Positions 1-7,603 of a stretch of 12,042 nt of DNA are shown in pieces (position 1 is the first letter of the stretch; every line of letters begins with the position of its first letter). The DNA is taken from positions 1-12,042 of the forward strand of contig QZKK01000060.1 of NCBI GenBank assembly GCA_003599475.1, given 5' to 3'. The notes under the pieces were generated by a model. It was not told the origin of the DNA. It saw only the letters and a program-made list of their open reading frames with translations, and did no database searches. A program made the translations under genes and the position numbers. Source of the stretch: Desulfobacteraceae bacterium (GTDB taxonomy: Bacteria; Desulfobacterota; Desulfobacteria; Desulfobacterales; SURF-15).

Positions 1-1585
1 TCTGGAAAAGATCGCCGAAGCGGCCCACACTCTCGGATGCGCCTAAAAAAAGAACCCCGCCGGGTTTAAGCGTATAATGAAAAAGCGGAACCAGCTTTCT
101 CTGCGCTTCGGACTCCAGATAGATCAGAAGGTTTCTGCACACCAGAAGATTGAGATTTGAAAAGGGAGGGTCGTTCAAAACGTTTTGTACGGCAAAGACA
201 ATCGTTTCCCGGATCTCTTTTTTGACCTGGTAGAGATGATCCGTCTTGGTAAAGAAACGATTGATCCGCTCGGGGCTCACGTCGGCTGCAATGCTTTCGA
301 TGTAGACCCCTTGTCTCGCTTTTTCAATCGCCTGCCTGTCCAGATCGGTGGCAAAGACCTGGAAGCGCCGGCTGTAATCCTTTTCGGCTGAGGCTTCTTT
401 GACCGCAATGGCTACCGAATACGCCTCTTCTCCCGTGGAACAGCCCGCAATCCAGATCCGGATCGGTTCCTCCGACCGGTCGATCAACTCCGGCAGGACT
501 TTTTCTTTAAGAAAGGCAAAGGCCTCCGGGTCCCGGAAAAAGCTTGTCACCCCGATTAAAAGATCCTGAAAAAGGGCTTCGGCCTCTTTGGGATTTTTAT
601 GAAGATAGGAAAGATACTCGGATCCGTTTTGGCTCTGGGTAATGCTCATGCGCCGCTCGATCCTTCGGATCAAGGTGCTTTTTTTATACAGGGAAAAATC
701 GTGGCCGGCCCGGTTGGAAAGAAACAAGAGGATTTTTCGCAGGGTATCGGGCGCTTCTTCCTCCTTTTTCTTTTCAATTTTCCCCGGGTGCCTGTAATAC
801 CGGACGAGCTCTTCTGCCATCTTTTCGGGGGCAAGGATAAAATCGACAAGGCCCGTTTCGATCGCACTCCGGGGCATCCCCGAATGCCGGGCGGAATCGA
901 TGCTCTGAGCGACGGTAATCCCGGCTTTTTCCTTGATCGCCCTTAAGCCCAGGGTGCCGTCTGTTCCGGTTCCCGAAAGAATGACACATCCGGCATGCTC
1001 GGTGCAGTCTTCGGCAAGAGACCGTAAAAAAGAATCAATCGGCATATAGAGCCCGTCTCTTTTCTGCCGTTCTTTCAAACGAAACACCCGGTCTTCGATT
1101 GCAAGCTCTTTATCGGACGGCGGAAGATAGACCGTATCGGATTCCACCCGCATTCCCTCCTCGATGCGTTTGACCGGAATCTTTGCTTTCCTTTCCAGGA
1201 TGTCGGGCAGAAGGCTTGTCCGATCCGGATCGGTATGGGAGATGACCGTATAGGCGATCCCGCTTTCTTCGGGCACGTTCGAAAAAAAAGCCTCGAGCGC
1301 CTGGAGCCCTCCCGCCGACGCCCCGATGCCGATTACCGGAAAGCCTTCTTTTCTTCGTTCATCTTTTCCTTCATCGTGGGAAGGCTCCTTTTTTTCCGAA
1401 TTCCTGGAATCGCTTTGCCGGGTTCGGGACACCTCTTTTTCGCCTTCTTTTTTTTGCTCCCGCTGCGTTCTTTCTTCCTCTTGTTGAGCCCGCTGCTGGT
1501 CGGGGTGCTCCGAATTTCGATCGGATGCCTTTTGCCGGCTTTTTCCATTGCCGGTCCGGCCGGTTGTCTTATTTTTCCTGGCCAT
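1..1585 (-). CDS. CheB-CheR fusion protein (protein-glutamate methylesterase / chemoreceptor methyltransferase), N-terminal part, cut by left edge
   Basis: I translated this by hand from the ATG at 1585 (GCC AGG AAA follow); the frame stays open for 528 codons to base 1. An AGAGAGGTGA ribosome binding site lies just upstream of the ATG. Residues 1-80 are a Lys/Glu/Arg/Gln-rich, low-complexity, probably disordered stretch. Residues 82-265 are a CheB methylesterase domain: GASAGG with the nucleophile Ser90, SHTDP with His117, and SGTGTDG with Asp209 form the expected Ser-His-Asp triad. Residues about 280-528 are a CheR methyltransferase: SFFRDPEAF near 348-356, the SAM-binding GCSTGEEAYS at 381-390, ATDLD at 412-416 and VCRNLLIYL at 482-490. 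No receiver domain precedes CheB, as is usual for these fusions. Family members often continue into PAS and histidine-kinase or GGDEF modules, which would lie beyond the edge. It would reversibly modify receptors or act as a sensory regulator. It is divergent from glpA and has no evident link to glycerol use. Confidence 0.93.
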   Translation of the reverse strand, partial: MARKNKTTGRTGNGKSRQKASDRNSEHPDQQRAQQEEERTQREQKKEGEKEVSRTRQSDSRNSEKKEPSHDEGKDERRKEGFPVIGIGASAGGLQALEAFFSNVPEESGIAYTVISHTDPDRTSLLPDILERKAKIPVKRIEEGMRVESDTVYLPPSDKELAIEDRVFRLKERQKRDGLYMPIDSFLRSLAEDCTEHAGCVILSGTGTDGTLGLRAIKEKAGITVAQSIDSARHSGMPRSAIETGLVDFILAPEKMAEELVRYYRHPGKIEKKKEEEAPDTLRKILLFLSNRAGHDFSLYKKSTLIRRIERRMSITQSQNGSEYLSYLHKNPKEAEALFQDLLIGVTSFFRDPEAFAFLKEKVLPELIDRSEEPIRIWIAGCSTGEEAYSVAIAVKEASAEKDYSRRFQVFATDLDRQAIEKARQGVYIESIAADVSPERINRFFTKTDHLYQVKKEIRETIVFAVQNVLNDPPFSNLNLLVCRNLLIYLESEAQRKLVPLFHYTLKPGGVLFLGASESVGRFGDLFQ

Positions 1586-1806
1586 GCAGGATCACCTCTC
1601 TTTATTTTAATGAAAGGAAGGGATTGCGTCCACAGTTACATCGACCTTTCTTGAGCGGAATGGAGGGATAAACCGAAATCGCATCGACTGCGCACACCCG
1701 TGATTGATTCGAGTAGCCTATCAGCTTGATGAGGGGTTTGCAAATGATACCGCGTTATTGTAAAAAGAAACCATTGAAGAACCGGTACCGGATCGGGAGG
1801 GAATCG
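1586..1806. other. Divergent intergenic region between the CheB-CheR gene and glpA
   Basis: This gap must hold the promoters for both divergent genes. I see no convincing consensus promoter, long palindrome, GlpR-like operator or repeat of the kind found further right. Two ribosome-binding-site and start pairs for glpA lie here: GAGGGG before the ATG at 1744, and GGGAGG at 1795-1800 before the GTG at 1807. The second start is preferred (see glpA). Confidence 0.5.
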
Positions 1807-3378
1807 GTGCAGACCGAGGTGCTGATTATCGGAGGCGGGGCGACGGGGACCGGGTTGGCCAGGGATCTGGCGCTGCGGGGTATTCACTGCATCCTGGCGG
1901 AGCAGGCGGACATCAACGCAGGAGCATCGGGCAGCAACCACGGCCTTCTCCACAGCGGCGGCAGGTACGTGGCCACCGACCCGGAAACCGCTGTAGAGTG
2001 TCTCAAGGAAAATGCACTCCTCAAACTTTTAGCCCCCCAGTGCATCGAAGATACCGGCGGGCTCTTTATCGGCGTGGAAGGAGACGATGAAAATTATATT
2101 GCAGATTTTCCGGTCCTGTGCGACCGGCTGGGTCTCCCGTACCACCCGGTCGATCTGAAGGAGGTCCGGGAACAGGAGCCGGCGCTGACCGATCGGCTGA
2201 TCGCAGCCTTTCACGTCGAGGATGCCAACCTGGATCCCTTCAAGCTTTCGCTCGAAAACCTGTCGCATGCCCAAACGCTCGGGACCTCCTTTTTGCCCCA
2301 TACGCGGGTTGTCGCCTTCAAGAAGTCGGGTCGGCGCATCCGTGAAGCCGTACTCGAAAAGACAAGGACCGGCGAGATTCTCCATGTGCATCCCGAGCAG
2401 GTGGTCAATGCGGCCGGAGCCTGGGCCGGAGAGGTTGCCGCCCTGGCAGGTGCCGCCATCGATCTGATCTATTCCAAAGGAAGCCTTCTGGTCAGCTATG
2501 ACCGGATTACGCACCGGGTGATCAATCGTCTGCACAGACCTTCGGATGGAGACATTCTGGTTCCGGGGGTGGCCGTCTCTCTTCTCGGCACCACCTCCGT
2601 TCGGGTGGAAAGCCTTGCGGACATCCGGCCGACTGTGGCCGAAATCGACCGGATCGTGGCCAAGGCCTCCGAGATGCTGCCCGTGCTTGAGACCACCCGG
2701 TTTACCCGGGCCTATGCCGGTGTCCGCCCCTTGATCGACACCCATGCCGGAGAAGACGATCGAAGCGCCGGCAGAGGCTTCGCCCTGCTCGATCACAGCC
2801 GGGAGGGCCTCGAAAACTTCGCCACCATATCCGGGGGGAAGCTGACGACCTACCGGTTGATGGCGGAAAAAGCGGCGGATCTGGTCTGCAAGCGGCTGGG
2901 AGCCGCCGGCCTGTGTCAAACCCGTTCCAAACCGCTCCCTGCGTCTCCGGCCGGGAAGTGGACCGTGCCGGGACTTGCATCCCGGCTCTGGCTCGCCGGG
3001 CATCCGCCGGAGGACGCCATCCTCTGTGCATGCGAACTGGTGCCCAAAAGCACCGTCGAGCAGGTCATCGATTCGCTTGAAGCCCAGCGCGTGGACACGA
3101 CCCTGCGCGCCGTGGGGATCCGCAGCCGGATGGGAAAGGGCCCCTGCCAGGGCGCATTCTGCGGGTTGAGAACGACCTCCTTCATGTATGATCGAGGGAG
3201 GCTGCGCTCAGACCAGGGGCTGGCCATGCTCACCGAATTTTTCAGGGAGCGGTGGAAGGGACAGCGTCCGGTCCTCTGGAACGGGCAGCTCATCCAGGCG
3301 GAGCTTACCGAAGCCATTCACTGCGGCCTTCTGAACCTGGAATCGGGAGATCCTCCGGACGGGGAGAAGCCCCGATGA
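1807..3378 (+). CDS. glpA: Anaerobic glycerol-3-phosphate dehydrogenase, subunit A (FAD, [2Fe-2S]-type C-terminal domain)
   Basis: Oxidises sn-glycerol-3-phosphate to dihydroxyacetone phosphate with FAD, passing electrons through partner subunits toward the quinone pool. Numbered from the GTG start (523 aa; E. coli GlpA is about 542): the dinucleotide-binding GGGATGTG is at 9-16, and the family signature NHGLLHSGGRYV begins at about 44. VVNAAGAWAG, KGSLL, RPSDGDILVPG, RAYAGVRPL and SGGKLTTYRLMAEKA all follow in family order. A BFD-type cysteine domain sits near 405-455, with Cys407, Cys409, Cys447 and Cys452 as probable Fe-S ligands; this marks GlpA rather than aerobic GlpD. Start choice: GTG 1807 has GGGAGG six bases upstream and puts the first beta-strand close to the N-terminus, as in relatives. 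ATG 1744, with GAGGGG seven bases upstream, would add 21 residues and cannot be excluded. The stop overlaps the glpB start (ATGA), indicating translational coupling. Confidence 0.96.
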   Translation: MQTEVLIIGGGATGTGLARDLALRGIHCILAEQADINAGASGSNHGLLHSGGRYVATDPETAVECLKENALLKLLAPQCIEDTGGLFIGVEGDDENYIADFPVLCDRLGLPYHPVDLKEVREQEPALTDRLIAAFHVEDANLDPFKLSLENLSHAQTLGTSFLPHTRVVAFKKSGRRIREAVLEKTRTGEILHVHPEQVVNAAGAWAGEVAALAGAAIDLIYSKGSLLVSYDRITHRVINRLHRPSDGDILVPGVAVSLLGTTSVRVESLADIRPTVAEIDRIVAKASEMLPVLETTRFTRAYAGVRPLIDTHAGEDDRSAGRGFALLDHSREGLENFATISGGKLTTYRLMAEKAADLVCKRLGAAGLCQTRSKPLPASPAGKWTVPGLASRLWLAGHPPEDAILCACELVPKSTVEQVIDSLEAQRVDTTLRAVGIRSRMGKGPCQGAFCGLRTTSFMYDRGRLRSDQGLAMLTEFFRERWKGQRPVLWNGQLIQAELTEAIHCGLLNLESGDPPDGEKPR

Positions 3379-4733
3379 ATTTAAGCGGGAGGGGGGTTTG
3401 CCGCTGCGATCTTGCGGTGGTCGGAACCGGAATGGCCGGAATGTCAAGCGCGTTGTTCGCGTTGAACCGGGGCCTTTCGGTAGCCCAGGTGGGAACCTAC
3501 GGAGAGAGCATATTCGCGAGCGGGCTTATCGACCTCCTGGGAGTCCATCCGATCGGGGACCGGAAAGAATGGGAGAACCCCTGGGACGGCATCTCGACGC
3601 TGGTTCGAGACATCCCGAAACACCCGTATGCGCATCTCTGCAAAGAGGATATGCGGGCCGCCTTTGAAGAGCTTGTCTCCTTTCTGCAGGGAGCGGGGGT
3701 CGACTACCGCATTGCCGGAGATAGAAACGTCAAGGTGCTCACCCCCCTCGGCACCTCGAAAAGCACCTACGGCATTCCGGAGACCATGTGGGCCGGCGTA
3801 AAAGCCCTCGAACGGAAAGATCCCTGCCTTCTGGTCGATTTCGAAGGCTATACCGAATTCAGCGCAAGGCAGATCGCCGAGTCGCTTTCGAAACGATGGA
3901 AAGGACTTGAGACGCTGCGCCTCCGTTTTCCGGAAAGCGGAACCGGCGGGGAGCTTTCCCCGCTGCAGATGGCGCAGGCGCTGGAGAAGCCGTCCCGCTG
4001 CGACGCGCTTGCACAGGCGATCCGGGCTGCGGCCGGACCGGCTCGGAGTGTGGGGCTCCCGGCGATCCTTGGAATCTACAACTCCCGGCGGATTCACTCA
4101 GACCTTGAAAAAGCGATCGGAATTCCGGTCTTTGAAATCCTGACCCTGCCGCCCTCGGCTCCCGGAATGCGCCTTCTGGAAGCCTTCTCCGCAGGCCTCG
4201 GCAGAAGATCGGTCAAGGGGTTCTACCAGAGCCGGGTCGTATCGGCCCGGCAGGAATCCGGTGGAGGCTTTCTGCTCGACCTCCAAAACCCGCATTCGAA
4301 CTCCCGGATCCGATGCCGGGGTGTCGTGCTCGCGACCGGCCGATTCCTGGGAAAGGGGCTTGCCGCAGACAGAAGGAGGATCCGCGAGACGGTTTTCGAC
4401 TTGCCGGTCGTTCAACCCGGAAGCCGGGAAGGTTGGCACCGAGAGGATTTTTTCGATCCCGGGGGCCACCCGGTGAACCGGGCGGGGCTTGAAACGGACG
4501 GCTTTTTCCGCCCGGTGGACGATTCCGGAACCCCCGTTTATGAACGGCTTTTTGCGGCGGGCTCCATTCTGGCCCACCAGGACTGGATGCGGATGAAATG
4601 CGGATCGGGGCTGGCGGTAACCTCGGCATACGGGGCCGTGAAGGGGTTCATCGAAGTTGCCGGACTGAAAAAGAGAAAGAATGTCCAATGTAGAATGTCC
4701 AATGTCCAATTTCCAAGGGGAAGGAAAAAATGA
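3375..4733 (+). CDS. glpB: Anaerobic glycerol-3-phosphate dehydrogenase, subunit B
   Basis: Flavoprotein subunit that partners GlpA in anaerobic G3P oxidation. The product is 452 aa; E. coli GlpB is 419. The start ATG overlaps the glpA stop. The GTGMAG dinucleotide-binding motif is at 17-22, SIFASGLIDLLG at 45-56 matches the GlpB SGSLDLL region, and VLTPLGTSKSTYGIPETMW at 121-139 matches E. coli [20 protein letters not shown]. Further matches are LPPSAPGMRL near 258-267, VVLATGRFLGKGL near 317-329 and the C-terminal LFAAGSILAH plus KCGSGLAVTSAYGA. The family-like part ends near residue 435 (AGLKKRK). The last 17 residues, NVQCRMSNVQFPRGRKK, are read from the left arm and spacer of the intergenic repeat that begins at 4680. 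They are probably an accidental extension. No glpC follows; the next gene is glpK. Confidence 0.93.
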   Translation: MNLSGRGVCRCDLAVVGTGMAGMSSALFALNRGLSVAQVGTYGESIFASGLIDLLGVHPIGDRKEWENPWDGISTLVRDIPKHPYAHLCKEDMRAAFEELVSFLQGAGVDYRIAGDRNVKVLTPLGTSKSTYGIPETMWAGVKALERKDPCLLVDFEGYTEFSARQIAESLSKRWKGLETLRLRFPESGTGGELSPLQMAQALEKPSRCDALAQAIRAAAGPARSVGLPAILGIYNSRRIHSDLEKAIGIPVFEILTLPPSAPGMRLLEAFSAGLGRRSVKGFYQSRVVSARQESGGGFLLDLQNPHSNSRIRCRGVVLATGRFLGKGLAADRRRIRETVFDLPVVQPGSREGWHREDFFDPGGHPVNRAGLETDGFFRPVDDSGTPVYERLFAAGSILAHQDWMRMKCGSGLAVTSAYGAVKGFIEVAGLKKRKNVQCRMSNVQFPRGRKK

Positions 4734-4862
4734 TAATTTTCCGATTCCCAAAGAAAAAAGGAAACGTAAGGTCTTCATTGGAGGTCATTCTTTCTCAATT
4801 CCCTTAATCTGCGCAGTTAACTTGATTATTGGAAATTTTACATTCTACATTGGACATTGATT
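4680..4862. repeat. Inverted-repeat element 1 at the glpB/glpK junction
   Basis: The left arm AATGTCCAATGTAGAATGT (4680-4698) and its perfect 19-base reverse complement (4840-4858) flank a 141-base spacer. The pairing extends imperfectly inward: ATTTCC at 4709-4714 against GGAAAT at 4831-4836. The left arm carries extra copies of the AATGTCCA unit, so it is itself a short tandem array. The element begins inside glpB and ends at the base before the glpK ATG. The spacer is AT-rich and I see no gene in it. No transposase is present. It looks like a dispersed, non-coding MITE-like or REP-like element that could fold in the mRNA between glpB and glpK. Confidence 0.85.
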
Positions 4863-6374
4863 ATGGGTCGTTATGTCTGCGCATTGGATCAGGGGACCAC
4901 AAGCACGCGGTGCATCCTCTTTGACCATGCCGGCCGGATCGCCGGCGTGGACCGGAGGGAACACCGGCAGATCTATCCGAAACCGGGCTGGGTGGAGCAT
5001 GATGCCCTCGAGATCTGGCGCCATGTACAGGAGGTGATCCGGGGTGCCTTGGATGATGCCAGGGCTTCCGGGTCCGACGTGGCCGCCGTCGGTATCACCA
5101 ACCAGCGCGAAACGACCGTGGTTTGGGACAGAAAAACCGGCATTCCCTATGCAAACGCCGTCGTCTGGCAGTGCACCCGAACCCATGAGATCTGCAGAGC
5201 GCTGACGCGGGAAGGCGGTATGGACCGGTTCCGGGAGAAAACCGGGCTTCCCGTCGCCACCTATTTTTCCGGGCCGAAGATCCGGTGGATCCTTGAAAAC
5301 ATCGACGGCGTCCGAAAAGCCGCCGAAAGCGGTCGTGCCCTTTTCGGCACCATCGACACCTGGCTCATCTGGAATTTGACCGGCGGACCCGAAGGCGGCG
5401 TCCACGTGACCGATGTCACCAATGCATCCCGGACGCAGCTCATGGACCTCGATACCCTTTCCTGGGACCGACAGATCCTTGAGCTTCTTGAGATTCCGGA
5501 AAGGATGCTCCCCCGCATCGTGCCTTCGATCGACCCTGCCGTCTGGGGGACTACGCTGGCGGACGGGCCCCTTGCAGCCGAATGCCCGGTGTGCGGAGCA
5601 TTGGGGGACCAGCAGGCGGCGCTGGTGGGGCAGGCCTGCTTCGACCCGGGGGAGGCGAAAAACACTTACGGCACCGGCTGTTTCCTGCTGCTCAACACCG
5701 GCCGTTCCCCGGTGGCCTCGGTTCACGGAATGCTGACCACCGTCGGCTACCAGATCCGGGGGGAGGCGCCGGTTTACTGTCTGGAGGGGGCCATTGCGGT
5801 CACCGGTGCGCTCGTTCAGTGGCTGCGGGACAATCTGGGCTTGATCCAGACAGCCCCCGAGGTGGAAGATCTCGCAAAAACCGTCGAAGACAGCGGCGGC
5901 ATCTATTTCGTGCCGGCATTTTCAGGCCTGTTCGCCCCCTACTGGCGCCCGGACGCCCGGGGGGTGATCGCGGGCCTGACCCGGTATGTCACCAAAGGCC
6001 ATCTTGCGCGGGCGGCGCTCGAAGCCGTGGCGTACCAGACCCGGGACATCGTCGAGGCGATGAACCGGGACTCCGGGGTCGGGCTCACCAGACTCAAGGT
6101 CGACGGGGGGATGGTTTTTAACGATCTGCTCATGCAGTACCAGGCAGATATGCTGAATGTTCCGGTGATCCGGCCGACGGTGGCCGAAACCACCGCACTG
6201 GGGGCGGCATATGCCGCCGGGCTTGCCGCCGGCTTCTGGCCCGGTTTGGAAGCGCTGCGGAGAAATTGGGCCGCAGACAAGACCTGGCATCCGGCCCTGG
6301 ACGGAGAGCTTCGGGAAAAACGGTACGCGGGCTGGAAAAAAGCCGTGGAGCGGACGCTAAACTGGATCGAGTGA
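4863..6374 (+). CDS. glpK: Glycerol kinase
   Basis: Phosphorylates glycerol with ATP to sn-glycerol-3-phosphate in the cytoplasm, feeding GlpA/GlpB. The product is 503 aa; E. coli GlpK is 502. It is a complete FGGY-family kinase. DQGTTSTR at 9-16 is the N-terminal phosphate loop; NQRETT at 80-85 carries the glycerol-contacting Arg82-Glu83 pair; Trp102 and Tyr134 match the other glycerol contacts. [10 protein letters not shown] at 248-257 contains the catalytic Asp249 (E. coli Asp245). [11 protein letters not shown] at 270-280 and [15 protein letters not shown] at 411-425 (FGGY signature) complete the fold. [11 protein letters not shown] near the C-terminus is also conserved. The ATG at 4863 was chosen. 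A TTG two codons earlier lies inside the repeat arm. There is only a weak GGA at 4852-4854 as ribosome binding site, supplied by repeat element 1. The stop codon lies at the edge of the next repeat element. Confidence 0.97.
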   Translation: MGRYVCALDQGTTSTRCILFDHAGRIAGVDRREHRQIYPKPGWVEHDALEIWRHVQEVIRGALDDARASGSDVAAVGITNQRETTVVWDRKTGIPYANAVVWQCTRTHEICRALTREGGMDRFREKTGLPVATYFSGPKIRWILENIDGVRKAAESGRALFGTIDTWLIWNLTGGPEGGVHVTDVTNASRTQLMDLDTLSWDRQILELLEIPERMLPRIVPSIDPAVWGTTLADGPLAAECPVCGALGDQQAALVGQACFDPGEAKNTYGTGCFLLLNTGRSPVASVHGMLTTVGYQIRGEAPVYCLEGAIAVTGALVQWLRDNLGLIQTAPEVEDLAKTVEDSGGIYFVPAFSGLFAPYWRPDARGVIAGLTRYVTKGHLARAALEAVAYQTRDIVEAMNRDSGVGLTRLKVDGGMVFNDLLMQYQADMLNVPVIRPTVAETTALGAAYAAGLAAGFWPGLEALRRNWAADKTWHPALDGELREKRYAGWKKAVERTLNWIE

Positions 6375-6480
6375 ATGTCCAATGTCCAAGTTAAACCACG
6401 AAATACACGAAATACACGAAAAAACCAGTGGATTTCGGAGGCAAGATAAGTTCGCTTCCTGCCTTGGACATTGGGCGTTC
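6373..6480. repeat. Inverted-repeat element 2 between convergent glpK and GDPD genes
   Basis: The left arm GAATGTCCAATGTCCAAG (6373-6390) matches the reverse complement of 6463-6480 at 16 of 18 positions. The two differences would be G-U pairs in plus-strand RNA, so the transcript could form an uninterrupted 18-base-pair stem with a 72-base loop. The element is the same family as the one upstream of glpK. The glpK stop codon overlaps its first bases. The loop holds a second repeat type (6394-6423). It sits between the ends of convergent genes, where a transcription barrier or 3'-end stabiliser would be useful, but no U-run typical of an intrinsic terminator follows. Confidence 0.8.
6394..6423 (+). 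repeat. AATACACGA-type short tandem repeat, copy 1
   Basis: Three near-identical short units (CCACGAAAT, ACACGAAAT, ACACGAAAA) form a 30-base block. Its reverse complement occurs at 10417-10446 with 29 of 30 bases identical, in repeat element 4. It is nested in the loop of element 2. Blocks of this kind are commonly dispersed between genes in Desulfobacterota genomes (my recollection of the family, not a search). Confidence 0.85.
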
Positions 6481-6500
6481 TAAATTGAACATTGCTTGGT

Positions 6501-7508
6501 TTACCGCATCCCGGGGATCGACAGGAGGATGTCCGGGCGGTTGGTGGTGATGCCGTCCACCTTCATGTCGATCATGCGGACCATCTCGCTCCGTTTGTCC
6601 ACGGTCCACACGCCGGCTTCAAGCCCCAACCGGTGCGCCTCGGCAAGAAGCGCCTCCGTCAGCTCCCTGTAGTGGGTCCCCCAGATGCGGCCGCCGGCCG
6701 CCTTTACCATCCGGGGGACCGAGCCGTTGTGGTCGTCGGCGTCGATGCCTGCCGTCCAGGGCGAAATCCCGGGACGGCCCGCCTGGATGTTGTCGGGACT
6801 GCCTCCCATGTGCGAAAGATAAAGGGTGGAAATGCCGGGAACCGTTTTCTGCAGATGGACAAGAGAGCGCCAGTCGAAAGAGAGCACCCGGATTCTGGAG
6901 GAAACGTTTTCCCGGTCGACGATCTTCATCATCGCGTCTGAAAGGGCTTCGGGCGGCGAAGAGGATGGCTCTTCCGGCGATGTCTTGATCTCGATCCAAA
7001 GCTCTGTCTTTTCACCCGCTTCCCGCTTGAAAAGAGAGATCACCTCGGCAAGCGTCGGGATCCGTTCGCCGTCTGCCGGCACCTGGTCGGGGTATCGGCG
7101 GGCATAGGGAGAGAAAGGCTTCAGGCGCCCGACATCGAATCTTTTCAGCTCGGCCAAGGTGAGTGTTTGGATCGCAGGCCCCTTCTCCTTTAACCACTCT
7201 CCGTCCGGAGTGCGGGTCATATCGGGGTTCAGGTGGAAATTGTGGTGCACCACCACCTCCCCGTCGGCCGAAAGCTGGACGTCCAGCTCGACGGCATCGA
7301 CCCCGAGCTCCAGGGCCCGCCGGAAGGATGCCAGGGTGTTTTCAGGCAAAAGCCCCGCCGCACCCCGATGACCGATCGCAAAAGGCCGTTCCGGCTGCTG
7401 CTTTTCTTTCGAGGGAAAGGCTTCCGTCCCACTGCTGCAAAAAGGGGCAAAAAACAGAAGAGTCATGATCGTCGCCTTTTTCCATTGATTCGCTTTCGGC
7501 ATCGTCAT
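6501..7508 (-). CDS. Glycerophosphodiester phosphodiesterase, probably exported
   Basis: Hydrolyses glycerophosphodiesters (for example glycerophosphocholine) to sn-glycerol-3-phosphate and an alcohol. From ATG 7508 the product is 335 aa. Residues 1-31 look like a signal peptide: Lys10-Lys11, a hydrophobic ATIMTLLFFAPF core, then a possible GTEA cleavage site. A lipoprotein modification at Cys24 is possible, but the lipobox is poor. The GDPD TIM-barrel motifs are present: GHRG with His47-Arg48, PENT with Glu56, ELD with Glu74 and Asp76, and the second catalytic His at 89. His89 is followed by Asn rather than the usual Asp. ITTNRPD closes the barrel. The frame is open upstream to an ATG at 7550, but that codon overlaps a TATAAT -10 box, so it should not be in the mRNA. 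AAGGAG at 7524-7529 lies 15 bases before ATG 7508, which is longer than ideal. With a signal peptide the role resembles periplasmic GlpQ, although the domain is the UgpQ-like type. It is divergent from ugpB. Confidence 0.93.
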   Translation of the reverse strand: MTMPKANQWKKATIMTLLFFAPFCSSGTEAFPSKEKQQPERPFAIGHRGAAGLLPENTLASFRRALELGVDAVELDVQLSADGEVVVHHNFHLNPDMTRTPDGEWLKEKGPAIQTLTLAELKRFDVGRLKPFSPYARRYPDQVPADGERIPTLAEVISLFKREAGEKTELWIEIKTSPEEPSSSPPEALSDAMMKIVDRENVSSRIRVLSFDWRSLVHLQKTVPGISTLYLSHMGGSPDNIQAGRPGISPWTAGIDADDHNGSVPRMVKAAGGRIWGTHYRELTEALLAEAHRLGLEAGVWTVDKRSEMVRMIDMKVDGITTNRPDILLSIPGMR

Positions 7509-7548
7509 CGAATTTTTTCGATACTCCTTGATTATGATGAATCGGTTC

Positions 7549-7578
7549 ATTATAAGAAAGAATGGTTCTGCAGATCAA
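7549..7578 (-). promoter_or_regulatory. Sigma70-type promoter for the phosphodiesterase gene
   Basis: On the minus strand TTGATC (7578-7573) is followed after 18 bases by a perfect TATAAT (7554-7549). Transcription would start near 7542, leaving a short leader that contains AAGGAG and then ATG 7508. The -10 box includes the first two bases of the upstream ATG at 7550, so that codon cannot be the start if this promoter is used. Confidence 0.65.
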
Positions 7579-7603
7579 GTATTCCATCATTCCAATGAAT
7601 ATC

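Noticed and set aside
185..946. Plus-strand frames at 185-391 and 599-946
   Set aside because: Both lie opposite the continuous CheB-CheR reading frame, which has catalytic motifs in order.
1604..1632. Minus-strand TGGACG-N17-TAAAAT as promoter of the CheB-CheR gene
   Set aside because: Transcription would begin about 12 bases before the ATG, at or within the ribosome binding site; too close to accept.
1235..1654. Plus-strand frame of 139 codons rich in Phe and Leu
   Set aside because: It is the antisense of the Lys/Glu-rich N-terminus of the CheB-CheR gene.
1726..1806. Longer N-terminus of GlpA from TTG 1726, ATG 1729 or ATG 1744
   Set aside because: The added residues precede the FAD-binding strand without family counterpart, and GTG 1807 has a good ribosome binding site; ATG 1744 remains possible.
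2029..3003. Minus-strand open frame of 324 codons opposite glpA
   Set aside because: Shadow of glpA caused by GC-rich third positions; no recognisable domain.
4680..4862. Insertion sequence remnant
   Set aside because: No transposase coding sequence and no clear target duplication; described as a non-coding repeat element instead.
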